A stretch of 64,000 nt of DNA. Origin: Campanula takesimana (lineage: Eukaryota > Streptophyta > Magnoliopsida > Asterales > Campanulaceae). The stretch lies in assembly GCA_026119855.1 (NCBI GenBank), contig JAOWBW010000086.1, forward strand, positions 1,702,407 through 1,766,406, read 5' to 3'. A program made the translations under genes and the position numbers. Shown in pieces: positions 46,013 through 56,976 of the stretch (positions within the stretch are counted from its first letter, which is position 1; each line of letters opens with the position of its first letter). Under the pieces are notes generated by a model. That model was not told the DNA's origin. It searched no databases and saw nothing but the letters and a program-made list of their open reading frames with translations.

Positions 46013-46563
46013 AGACCATTACTCGTTCCAGAGTAATATTCCTAACCCCACATCTAAACTCCGGTCTATTAGCGTAGCATGGAGGAAAATGACCCTTATC
46101 TCCTCTACAACTCCCATCAAACAAAGCCAAAACAAAATAAAGACAACCAACCGGAGTGTAAAGGACTCCGATCCTTATAACTCCCCAAAATAACAAATAA
46201 TCAATGACAAATGGCCCTAATTGATAACACCCCTATAATAAGAAAGTAATACGCATATCCAACTAGGGCCCACTCAAAAAGCTAGGGGGATCTAAAACGT
46301 CCTACGTTTCCCCCCACGCTTATCTTATACTACATTCTCCATCAAAAAGAAATCAAAGCTAGGATAATCCTTAGCAATGATTTACCTCATAAAAAGCTCC
46401 AACGCCCCCTTATGACTCCAACAAGAAATATGAGGATTTTCTATCCTATTCCCCTCTAACCAAACCTCCTACACCAAACAGGAATCCTACCCAATTCTCC
46501 GCACCTCCCTTAGGACGCCACGCCAAGCAAAAACAATAACTCACTCAATTTCTCTCCTTTTGC
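46013..46563 (-). other. Athila non-coding 3' region
   Basis: No gene seen. AC-rich on the plus strand. Confidence 0.5.
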
Positions 46564-46591
46564 CTAGGCGCCCTTTCGGGTTTTCACCTAG
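46564..46591 (-). other. GNRA-hairpin family, copy 5 (Athila)
   Basis: Minus strand: outer stem CTAGGTG/CGCCTAG (7 pairs, one G-U), AAAA bulge, CCC-GAAA-GGG. GCAAAA follows. It lies 185 bases after the env-like stop codon. Its presence in a different lineage from T1/T3 is notable. Confidence 0.75.
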
Positions 46592-46775
46592 CCTCTCTTT
46601 TCTTTTTCTTTTTTTTTTTTTTTTACTAAAACTATACAGCAAAGCAGGTGATAATATGTGCATCAATCAACAACCAACCGATATTCCCATGCCCCAAACT
46701 AAATATGAGCATTGCCCCCAATGCTCGTCACAACTAAGCATAAAAAACATAGGGAGTGGAAATACCTCGAGCTCC

Positions 46776-48029
46776 TCACTGCGGTGGCGGTCCAAAAATA
46801 TCATCCCAAGCATTCCATCCATGCTGAGGCAGTGGCGGAGGTGGTACATACTCAGGTGGTGGAGGGTAAGTTAATGGTGGGTACCGCTCCCCAGGAAAAT
46901 GATGCGCCATCATTCTTTGTCGGAAATACTGATCCTCCCGAATGTTGGCGTACAATGCTTCCTCCATCCTCTGTATCCTCTGATCATTCTCCTCTTCCCT
47001 CCGCTCTCGTTGATAGTTCGCCATAAATTGTTGTTGCTGAAAAGCTCTGAACATATCATCTAATCCCTGAATCTGTCCCGACAAATAGTAATTCATCTCT
47101 CTCTGAGTCATCTCTGTCGGGATGTCATCCTCTTCCTCCTCATCACCAATGGCCTGACCGCCAGCAGCCTGAGCTGGAGCTGGAACCCAAACTCTCTGCA
47201 CTCGCCCACTTTCTATGGTTGCTTTAGTCACGGTGGTGCCTGGAGCTAAAAGTCTGGGGAACCCTTCCATAGGCACCCCTGCCCTCTGTGCCATCGTAGT
47301 GATCATAATGGGGAATAGATAATTCTTGTTCTCCAAATACCTAGCTCGTACCCCCATCTCACTATGAATAATGCCCCCGATGTTTATCGCCATCCTCCTT
47401 ATCATGGCATAGAGCAAAGGGGCCCTGTACCAGTGAACCTCCTGATAGTGAGCGGAAGGCATGATCCTCTCACAAATAAAGCGATACAATGCCTTTAGAT
47501 CCAGCCTCAACTCACTAATATGAAACAAGTAGCCACTCCGGATGTTCCCTCTATCAATATTTACCCCAAACTCTCCTGCAAATAGAGCTAAGGTCTCATC
47601 CATCCGGTCCATGTTCTGGAGATTCCTCTTCAACTCCCAATACACACAGTTCCCTTCCGCCACAGCATCTGACAACCCATAGAAATTATTTATAGCCGTC
47701 GCAGTCACATCAACATTAAATCCCCTAACCCAGACATTGGGGGCCTCAGTCGCTGCATGAAAATTTGTATAGAATTCTTGCACAAGCAATTTCGACCCCA
47801 TCTGGGCCGGCACAGCCAATAATCTTCTTAAGTTGTAATATTCGATGATAGCATCTAACCCATAATTTGTCAAGTTATATCCTCTCTCCACCGTTACCCC
47901 ATTATTTTGTTTATTATCGAAGTAATTTTGTGAGTCCCGGGATATAAAACGGGTGTTATCGAAATCCGGCTCAATTTGGGGTGGGGGAACACCACGACCA
48001 CGTCCTCGACCTCTTGGTCTAGGTAGCAT
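46776..48029 (-). CDS. Athila env-like ORF (putative plant transposon protein family)
   Basis: 417 residues from the ATG at 48029, uninterrupted. N-terminal Arg/Gly repeats (RPRGRGRGRG). The central domain, about residues 45-270, shows LVQEFYTNF, VWVRGFNVDVT and INNFYGL, and later IMPSAHYQEVHWYRAPLLYA. A Glu/Asp-rich stretch, a Gln/Arg-rich coiled-coil-like part and a Pro/Tyr-rich tail follow. This matches the third ORF of Athila elements. Its function is unknown; I see no clear signal peptide or membrane anchor, so envelope is only a positional label. It is the one long intact frame of this element. Confidence 0.8.
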   Translation of the reverse strand: MLPRPRGRGRGRGVPPPQIEPDFDNTRFISRDSQNYFDNKQNNGVTVERGYNLTNYGLDAIIEYYNLRRLLAVPAQMGSKLLVQEFYTNFHAATEAPNVWVRGFNVDVTATAINNFYGLSDAVAEGNCVYWELKRNLQNMDRMDETLALFAGEFGVNIDRGNIRSGYLFHISELRLDLKALYRFICERIMPSAHYQEVHWYRAPLLYAMIRRMAINIGGIIHSEMGVRARYLENKNYLFPIMITTMAQRAGVPMEGFPRLLAPGTTVTKATIESGRVQRVWVPAPAQAAGGQAIGDEEEEDDIPTEMTQREMNYYLSGQIQGLDDMFRAFQQQQFMANYQRERREEENDQRIQRMEEALYANIREDQYFRQRMMAHHFPGERYPPLTYPPPPEYVPPPPLPQHGWNAWDDIFGPPPQ

Positions 48030-48840
48030 GATAACAACCTCAACAACCCCTAACAAATTTTAAATCAGTAAATTGCTCTTACCCGGACTCGCCGGAAAAT
48101 CTCGCCGGAGGTCGCCGGAATATTCTTGCCGGAGACGGAGAAGATGATCCGAGAAGATGACCTTCAACCTTGCAAACACTTTCTTCTTCTGCAACTACTC
48201 CAAATTCTTAATCACAAACTCCCAATTCCTTGAAATTCTCCTTCCTTCAACCTTGAAAATTTCTTGCAAAAACCCTTGATTTTAGGATGAATGGAGGCTA
48301 AACCCTTAGTAATTCTTGAAGAGGGTTGTGGTGGGAGGTGGTTTTGATGGTTTGTGGGTGGTGTGGATGTGAGATTTGTAGGGAGAGAGGGGAAAGAGGT
48401 GGGTGAGAGAGGGTTTAGAGAGGGAGAGAAATTGGGGAAGATGGGTAGATTTAGGTTATCCATCCCCAAAACCCGTTTTTTACCCAATTTGGATTTCTCA
48501 AACCGGAAACCAGGCGCCCGCTTATTTGGGCAGAAACTTCATATTTTACGCTTTCTTGATCAGGCGCGCGCCCCATGTACACCAAGCGGGCGCTCGATAT
48601 GTTTTTCCAGCAATAATATTTTTATTTATTTTTTTGCTGCTGGTTTGATCGCTCCACCACTGGTTGAATTGATGTCCTGCTCATCACCACAAACAAACAT
48701 CACAAGCGTAATATCTATTATGAAAATAAAAAATGACTCAAAAAAAATGAAAATCTTTTTGGAGGGTGACACTATTTACACTCCCTTATAAACCCACAAA
48801 CTCGGAGAGATCCATAAAGGACGACACGGACTAAACTTTT
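48030..48840 (-). other. Spacer between Athila pol and env-like ORF, near side
   Basis: Contains repeated CGCCGGA phrases (48090-48135), a minus-strand CGGGTAAGAG that looks like a splice donor (near 48080) and TTTGTTAG (near 48060) that looks like an acceptor. A module at 48508-48595 resembles the LTR near 45600-45715. No gene seen. Confidence 0.5.
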
Positions 48841-48902
48841 GACCGCACTTTCGTTGCCTACGTTCTCCCTAGGACAATAAGGAGCTCAGGTCACCGTAGT
48901 TC
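48841..48902 (-). other. CTACG structured-RNA motif, copy 8 (type A, Athila)
   Basis: Minus strand: CTACG/CGTAG, inner stem CTCC/GGAG, second hairpin AC-GAAA-GT, GACC facing GGTC. It lies between pol and the env-like ORF. Confidence 0.65.
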
Positions 48903-49065
48903 GAACCGACCCAGAAATAAAAGACACGAAAGCAAAATTTTAATTAATTAATTTTTTTTTTTTTTTTATGAATACCACCACCCCCCAAACCAAAAGTGTG
49001 CTATGTCCTCATGGCATTGAAGAAAACAACATACTCCCAATTCAAAAATGATGATAAACTGAAAG

Positions 49066-50202
49066 GAAAAACATAAAGCAATAAAATGATACCTGGTTGG
49101 GTTGCCTCCCAACAAGCGCCTTCGTTTTAAGTCTTTGGCTCGACATAATTCCACGTGAATATTAAGTGGCTCCCTCCGGGTCCGTCAAATCAATTACATC
49201 AATCTCATTGATGTCTTCCAAAATAGACAGCCCCTCATAATAAGGCTTCACTCGGTGTCCATTCACTTTAAATACTATCCCATCTTTCAAATCTTTAAGC
49301 TCTACAGCTCTATAGGGAAACACTCGAACCAATTCCTAAGGACCCGTCCACCTTGAACGCAGTTTTCCGGGAAAAAGTTTGAGGCGAGAGTTAAAGAGAA
49401 GGACTTTCATACCCGGTTTGAGAAACTTGGGTTTAAGGTTTTTATCATGATATCTTTTTATCCTCTCTTTGTATAACTTTGCACTCTCATAACTATCCTG
49501 CCTCATTTCTGCAACCTCATCCAAGTCAAGCAATCTTTTCTCCCCTGCTAGAGTCAAATCCATGTTTAGCTGCTTGGTTGCCCAATATGCTTTGTGCTCT
49601 AATTCCACTGGCAGATGACACTCTTTTCCATACATAATCCGGTACGGGCTCATTCCAATGGGGGTTTTGTAGGCAGTCCGATAAGCCCACAGTGCATCAC
49701 ACAATTTGTCAGCCCAGTCCTTACGATTTGGACGCACCGTTTTCTCAAGCACCACCTTGATTTGGCGATTACTCACCTCCACTTGGCCCGAAGTTTGAGG
49801 GTGATAAGCCGTAGCCAACTTGTGACCCACCCCATATCTTTTTAGCACTTGATTGAACATTCTGTTTGTGAAGTGCGTCCCTTGGTCACTGATAATGACA
49901 CGCGGCACTCCATACCTGCCAAAGATATTTTCACGCACAAACTTGCAAACAATATTAGCATCATTAGTCCGGGTAAGAATTGCTTCCACCCATTTAGACA
50001 CATAATCTACAGCAACAAGAATGTACAAGTAGCCTTAGGAAGGGGGAAAAGGACCCATAAAATCGATACCCCACACATCAAAGATATCAACAATTAAATT
50101 ATGTTGTAGGGGCATTTCATCTCTATTTCCTATGTTGCCGGTCCTTTGGCATCTATCACACCTCACACAAAAGTCATGAGCATCTTTAAATAAAGTGGGC
50201 CA
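49066..50202 (-). pseudogene. pol: Athila integrase
   Basis: Continues pol after an in-frame TAG at 50203-50205. Zinc-binding Cys pair CVRCDRCQR near 50150, then a TAA near 50032. Core domain: VAVDYVSKWVEA, IISDQGTHFTN and YHPQTSGQVEVSNRQIK (D, D, E). The GKECHLPVELEHKAYWA segment is typical of Athila. A TAG at 49333-49335 interrupts the C-terminal part, which continues to about 49066 and ends in RAKDLKRRRLLGGNP-like sequence. Confidence 0.88.
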
Positions 50203-52776
50203 CTATAGACCCGCTTGCAAAACTTTCCTAGCGGTCTTTTGCCCACTAAAGTGACCCCCACATTGGAGTTCGTGGCAAAATCTCAACACGCTAGCTTGCT
50301 CATGCTCCGGAATGCATCTCCTGATTATCTTGTCCGGGCAAACTTTCCACAAATAAGGGTCATCCCAAATGTAGTGCTTCACATCCGATCTAAACTTTCG
50401 TTTTTGATCGTAAGTGAAGTGAGGTGGCATAATATTAGAAACAATGAAATTCACAAGATCCGCATACCAAGGCTCATGAACATGTAAATCAAATAGTTGC
50501 TCATCCGGAAAATTTTCATTAACCGGAATCGCACCATCTATCACATTAGTAAATGTAAAGTTCTCTAGCCTAGATAGGTGATCCGCCACCATATTTTCGG
50601 TCCCCTTTGTGTCCTTTATTTCTATGTTAAACTCCTGCAGCAGGAGCATCCACCTAAGAAGTCTAGGTTTAGCATCCTTTTTATTCAGCAAATATTTAAG
50701 TGCAGCATGATCAGAGTAGATAATCACCTTGGACCCAAGCAAGTAAGAACGAAACTTTTCAAGAGAAAACACAACTGCTAAAAATTCTTTTTCAGTGGTA
50801 GTGTAATTCAGTTGTGCATCATTTAAAGTTCTACTTGCGTAATGAATCACATGAGGTAGTTTATCCACTCTTTGCCCCAAGACAGCCCCAATCGCAAAAT
50901 CTGATGCATCACACATGATCTCAAATGGTAGATACCAATTGGGGCTTGATAGAATGGGGGCACCTGTCAACTTCTCCTTCAGCAGATTGAAGGCCTCTAA
51001 ACACTCTTGGTCAAAGATGAACTCAGTGTCCTTAGCTATCAGGTTACATAAAGGCTTACAAATTTTTGAAAAGTCTTTTATGAAACGCCTATAAAAACCT
51101 GCATGGCCAAGAAAACTTCGCACACCCTTAACCGACACAGGGGGAGGCAATTTTGAAATCACATCGATTTTAGCCTTATCTACCTCAATCCCCTTGTTTG
51201 ACACCAAATGTCCTAACACAATGCCATGCCTCACGAGAAAATGACATTTTTCCCAACTAAGTGTCAAATTTGTCTCACAACAACGATTTAAAACCATTGT
51301 CAAATTCTCTAGGCACCCATCAAAACTGTCACCAAATACCGAGAAGTCATCCATGAAGACTTCGACACATCGCTCGATCAAATCAGAAAAGATGGAGGTC
51401 ATACACCTTTGAAAAGTCGCAGGTTCATTACAAAGCCCAAAGGGCATCCTCCTAAATGCGAATGTGCCAAAAGGACAAGTAAAAGTGGTCTTGGCTTGGT
51501 CCTCTGGTGCAATGGGGATTTGGTTATACCCCGAAAAACCATCCAAGAAACAATAATACTCATGTCCGGCTAACCTCTCAAGAATTTGATCAATAAAGGG
51601 CAAACGGAAGTTATCTTTCTTTGTTGCAGCATTCAGTTTGCGCAAATCTATGCACATTCTCAGCCCAGTCACTTCCCTTTTTGGCACTTCTTCTACTTTC
51701 TCATTAGTGGTGACCGTGTAGCCCGATTTCTTAGGAACAACTTGAACCGGGCTCACCCACTCACTATCAGCAACGGCATAGATAATGCCTGCATCCAACA
51801 ATTTTAGGACCTCTTTCCTAACCGCCTCCTCCATGTGAGGATTTAACCTCCTCTGTCTCTCTCTAGACGGCTTAGCACCATCTATGAGATTAATTTTGTG
51901 CATGCACATGGAGGGGCTTATACCCTTAATATCTACTAAGGTCCACCCTATGGCCTGCTTATGCTCATGAAGCACTTTGATCAACTTGGCCTCTTGTTCT
52001 AGGGTCAAATCTGAGGCAATTATCACGGGCAAAGTCTCTCCCTCCTCAAGAAAAACATACTTTAAATTGGAGGGAAGGGCTTTCAGCTCAAGAGCTGGAG
52101 GGGTTACAATAGAAGGCACCGACTTCTCATTGAAGTGGCCTAGGGGGTGAAACGGTCCATCACTAGGATGGTGTTCGTCGGCCTTTTCCACAGCCATCAG
52201 TTGAACATCCGCATTATCCCTAGATTTCTCACCGCCAGTTAACAACAAAGACTCTAACTCCTCACAGTCTCTCTCATGCCACAGAACTTCACTCACACAA
52301 TCCTCAACAATATCCACACAATTACAAGACTCATCATCTATGGGACTTTGCATGACATCAAACACAAATATTTCTATTTTCTCATTAGCCACACACATAG
52401 ATAGAGTCCCATCACCCACATTAATGATGGTGTTAGTAGTAGCCATAAATGGACGCCCAAGCAATATGGGAGAATCCTGACTATTCCCAACACCATTCAC
52501 AGTTTCAAGCACAACAAAATCCACAGGGATAATCAAATTGGCTACCTGCACCAAAACATCTTCCACAATTCCCGATGGCCTCTTAATTGAACGGTCAGCC
52601 AGTTGCAAGGTCATTGTGGTGGGTTTTAGCTCAGGTAAACCCAACTCATGATACAAATGATGTGGTAACAAATTAATGCTAGCACCGAGATCTAACATTG
52701 CCTTCACCTTTTTAGAATCCCCCATAGATATAGAAATATTAAAACTTTCGGGGTCTTTCAATTTAGGTGGGAGGTT
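50203..52776 (-). pseudogene. pol: Athila protease, reverse transcriptase and RNase H
   Basis: An open stretch of about 850 codons. Protease near the start with LDLGASINLLPHHLY (D-L-G in place of D-S/T-G, usual in Athila). RT from about residue 300, with MCIDLRKLN, FAFRRMPFGLCNEPATFQR and the catalytic FMDDFSVFG. RNase H from about residue 610, with MCDASDFAIGAVLG, TTEKEFLAVVF, SDHAALKYLL and ADHLSR. Then the N-terminal His/Cys region of integrase up to the TAG at 50203-50205. The catalytic residues are preserved. The frame joins gag in phase across the TAG at 52777. Confidence 0.92.
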
Positions 52777-54560
52777 CTATTGTACCACGGCACTGGCACT
52801 TTCACCCATAACCAATTTGTCATCATTCCCATACTTGGGTTTCCTGGAGTTAAGTTCTTTGAAAAACTTTCCATAAGCTGGGATATTTTTAATGACATTT
52901 AACAAAGGAAGATTAATGTTCACTTTTGAAAACATGTCATATAAATCAGACATTTGCTTATCCAGCTTACTTCTCATGAATCTACCAGGAAACGGTACAG
53001 GAGGTACATATGGCTTGGGGGTGGAAAAATCAGTAACAGGAATTTCCCCCATGCCATTAGTACTCTTACCAACAACATTCTCAACAACATGTGGTTCAGC
53101 AGTTTCAGAAGGAGAGTTAGGACATACCTCATTACTTACCTGTTTGCCATTTCTCAGAGTCATAATGGCCTTGGCTTGCTCCCCTTGACTAGGGAAAGTT
53201 CCTGGTTTATGCCCTTGCTGACCCATAGCTAGTTGACCAATCTGGGTCTCCAGCTTTTTGTTGACCGCGTCCTGCTGCTTCTCACGATGCTCCATCATCA
53301 TCTTCATTTTTTGTTGCTCTTGCATCATGGACCTCATCATATCCTCAAGAGATTGCTTTGGCTGCTGTTCTGGATTCCCTTGTGGGGGAGGAGGATAGAG
53401 AGGTTTCTGCTGCTGGTACTGAATTCCTGGGTTACCCCTCCAAGAAAAATTGGGGTGGTTTTTCCAATCAGGATTATAAGTATTAGAATACATACCACCT
53501 TGATTTTGCCTTGGGGGATACCCTTGCATCGCATTTACCTGTTCAGAATCAAACTATGCAACAACTGGACAACCATTAGTAGCATGAGTGTTAGATCCAC
53601 CATTAGCACAGAAATCAGATACCACATTAGCACTTGAGGAAGACATATTAGAATTCATTTTAGCCATGTTTTGGTTTAACAAAGACACCTGCCTAGTGAA
53701 CTCATCCATACAACTCAACTCATGCACTCCCCTAGGTTTCCCTCTAGAGCCTTTTTTCTTGCGAATTGGCCCCCAACATCTCAAATAATTCTTGGGTTTG
53801 GTCAACAGTTTTGGCTCCTAGAAAGCCGCCTGCAGCGTTGTCAACCATAGCTTGGTCTGCTTCAGTTAACCCACCATAAAATGTTTGATGTAAAAAGGGC
53901 TTCAGGAAAAGCATGATGGGGGCACTGCACTTGCAACATTTTGAACCTATCCCAAGCCTCATGAAATGGCTCACCTACCTCTTGAGTAAACCCTATGATT
54001 TTATGTCTAAAGGTGTCCAAAGTAGCATGTGGGAAGAATTTCTTTAAGAATGCATCATGCAACCCATCCCATGTAGTGATACTCCTAGCAGGAAGCAACA
54101 TAAGCCAAGTTTTAGCTGCCCCTTGAAGAGAGAAAGGAAAATACTTAAGCCTTAATTGTTCATCAGTAACCCCCTCTTTTACAGGGAATCCTGATATGAT
54201 CATCATGTACTCTCTCAAGAAGTTCAAAGAGTCTTCAGCGGGAAGACCATGAAACTTAGGCAACTGACTGAAGTAATGCCCCTTCGCCTCATAAGATTTA
54301 GCGGCCTCAGTCAAGACAATACATGACACCGATGTGTCAACCTTAGGCCTAGCATATTCTTTCATTAAAGGATTAGCCATTACAACTTCAATTTCTTCTC
54401 CCCCGGTGGAAGAAGTTTCAGATTCACTTAAAACTACCTCTGTCTCGGTGACAGAAGCTTCAGACTCAAACTCAGAAATAGGGGGAATGCCCCTGTCGAG
54501 TCTATCGATATTATCGTCCAAAGGAACCAACTCGGGGTTCAATGAACGCCTACCAAACAT
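52777..54560 (-). pseudogene. gag: Athila gag
   Basis: ATG at 54558-54560 (MFGRRSLNPELVPLDDNI). The capsid part contains FHGLPAEDSLNFLREY, FPFSLQGAAKTWL and LKKFFPHATLDTFR, typical of the plant retrotransposon gag domain. Frame slips near 53860-53960 and 53800, a TAG at 53554-53556, and a final TAG at 52777-52779 between gag and pol in the same frame. The C-terminal part has Gln/Met-rich coiled coil and Pro-rich stretches. Confidence 0.85.
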
Positions 54561-54594
54561 ACACCGATTAAATTAACTTGTAAATCAAAACAAG

Positions 54595-54612
54595 TCCCCG
54601 GCAGCGGCGCCA
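54595..54612 (-). promoter_or_regulatory. PBS of Athila
   Basis: Minus strand TGGCGCCGCTGCCGGGGA just inside the 5' LTR. It matches the aspartate-tRNA type used by Athila elements. Confidence 0.88.
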
Positions 54613-54618
54613 AAAACT

Positions 54619-55953
54619 TGATGGATAAAATTCCAAGTAATAAATACCTAGCAAGCGCACTAGTTACCGTAGTAGTAACGCGCGAAAGCGAGGGTCGATC
54701 CCACAAAGACTTGTAGGAAAAACAAGTTTATTTAATTAGTGTAAACGAACCAAGGGGGTTTTTGATTGATTTTGATTAAACTAAATTAACTACTAAACAA
54801 TGAAAATAAATTACTAAATTAAAGATCACTAAGCAAACAAAGATTTAATTCAAGACTACGAAGATTCACAGATTGGAGTTCACAACTATCTCCTCTCTAT
54901 GCTATTTTATTAAAAAGATTATTAAACTTGTTCAAGAAATCGTTCACTTATTTAAGAGTTGGGACGGTCTGGTCACCAGATTGCAACCCTATTATTATCT
55001 CTATGTGAAATATTCCGCTAGGTCAACAACACACAAAAACAATTTATTAAGTTCTTAAGAACACTTGATCTTAAATTCTTTTGATTTCCGCTAGGTCCTC
55101 AATTAAATTTAATCACAAGAATATGATTCAATATATAAATTATCTACGCTAGTGCAACAATCTAAACCAAGATGATTTAAAGACCGAGAATATCAAGTCA
55201 TATTAATGAAATCTTTAAATTAATTAAGTTCTATTCTTATGAACAAGAACAAGATTAATAATTAATTAAGCCCAATTTAGCATAGAGATTTGATAGTTAT
55301 TACTCCCAATCCATGAACAATAAAATTAGCTACTCATCGACATAGCAATAAATACAAGAATATAATTAAAAATCATAAACCTGGATAAACACTTGATGAT
55401 GAATAATCTCCCAAATCTTGTTTACAATCTTCCCCACTTAAGAAAACCTAAAACAAAGCATAAAAAAACTAAAAAGGGTGCAGTCTACTATTTATACAGA
55501 GAGAAAACTAGGGCCAAAAATAGGGAAAATAGGGTTAAAACCCGTCTGGCAAAGGAAACCCAAAAATCTGTACGGAGAAAGCGAGCGGGCGCCTGGTAGT
55601 ACCCAGGTGGGCGCTCATTTGCCCAGAAACTTTGGTTTTTTCAGATTTCCTAATGAGCGGGTGCCTGGTGTGCTTTTCTGACTTTCTTTATCTTTTCTTC
55701 TTTTCTTCACCTCCTTGAATAGGTTGACCTTTGACTTTGACTCGATCAATTCTTGGTCTTCAATCCTTTAAATCTCTAAGACTTCATAATACATCACATT
55801 ACACTAAAAAGTGTCTCAAAACACACATAATCTCACAAAGTTCCTCAAACACAAATAAACCAAAATTACATTAAACTATTCTAAATTACATCAAAAAGTC
55901 AATAAAATGAGAACGAAAATGTAGAGATAACATATGATAAAATCGATCCATCA
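54619..55953 (-). repeat. 5' LTR of Athila
   Basis: 1335 bp, TGATGGATAAA to CGATCCATCA on the plus strand, nearly identical to 44642-45997. Confidence 0.92.
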
Positions 55954-55958
55954 CTAAT

Positions 55959-56957
55959 ACATGACTTTAGTTAATTATGGCTGGAATTAACGCATAAGTC
56001 AAAGACCGGGTCAAAGATGACCTTGGTCACACTTTCTTTCACAAGGAGTCGTGATCTTAGGCGTTATAACTTGGCCATAATTAACGTTTGGACACGTAAT
56101 AGGGACGTTATGACGTGAGCTAGACCAAAAACAAACCAAGGTCACAGAATTTGTGTGTCACGAACAATGTGTGGTTGACTCGGCTCGGAAGGGGAGGTGG
56201 AATGGACCCGTGAGCGCGAGAAGGGATCAAAAGCGCCAATCAAGCTGCATCGTGGAATCCATCCTGGATTTTGAGGGTTTTTTAGACATGCACAAGGTCG
56301 AGTGCGCGTTGTGTGAAGTCTTTTTATGTTCCCTTTTGATTCAAAATGGGAATTTTGCAATGCGTTTTAACATCATGAACAAGGATAGGAAAGATATAAA
56401 CAAGTAATCGAACAAGTAATCGAACAAGTAATCGAACAAGTAATTTGCACAAGTAAATGGACAAGCATATGAACAAATCAAGATTTTGAAAACCAAATTT
56501 TTATAAAAGAGGGTTATGCACAATGAGGCCTTGAAAACCCAAAATTTTATGTCAAAATTTGTGCATAACCGAGCTTTGGAAAACGAGTTTCGATTAACAA
56601 GACGAAGGCATATGTGCACAAGTAGAGGCTGAAAATTGGAACCTGGACAATCAGAAGCAAAGGGGACCATCATAATGTTTCTGCCTGCAAGAAATTGTTA
56701 TTTTGAAACATTCTGTGGGCCTGGGCAAACCAGCCGTACGGCTAGAGAAGCCGGTCCATTCTTTTTTGCAATTTTCCCAGTTTCTGATCGTTTAGCCCCA
56801 GTTTATTGTGTTTCAAGAACAGTCTCATTTTCCAGAAATCAAAATAGAAACTTAAAACACACACAAAATATGCACAAAGTCAACAAACGGGGACGGGAGT
56901 TTGACCCACACAAGAATGCCCCCGAATCTTCTAAAAAGAAGTTTAAAAACACACTAT
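55959..56957 (-). other. T3 leader right of Athila
   Basis: No gene seen. A 12-base tandem (AACAAGTAATCG, about four copies) lies at 56400-56450. Confidence 0.6.
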
Positions 56958-56975
56958 TCCCCAGCGGAGTCGCCA
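56958..56975 (-). promoter_or_regulatory. PBS of T3
   Basis: Minus strand TGGCGACTCCGCTGGGGA, one base from the LTR, identical to the T1 PBS. Confidence 0.88.
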
Positions 56976-56976
56976 C

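Larger units (their letters stand above)
44642..55953 (-). mobile_element. Athila-lineage Ty3/gypsy element, complete ends
   Basis: An 11.3-kb element nested in T3. Perfect 5-bp TSD ctaat (44637-44641, 55954-55958). LTRs of 1356 and 1335 bp differ by roughly 20 substitutions and a few small indels by eye. Minus-strand order: 5' LTR, PBS of the Asp-tRNA type, gag, pol (protease, RT, RNase H, integrase), non-coding spacer with folded RNA, env-like ORF, hairpin, polypurine tract, 3' LTR. The order and the env-like ORF define Athila. Stops and frameshifts in gag and pol make this copy non-autonomous. Confidence 0.92.

Noticed and set aside
46776..48029. True envelope glycoprotein
   Set aside because: No clear signal peptide, membrane anchor or glycoprotein pattern is visible; the label env-like rests on position only.
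53233..53637. 134-codon plus-strand open frame
   Set aside because: Exact antisense of the Athila gag C-terminus; a shadow of Gln/Met-rich codons.
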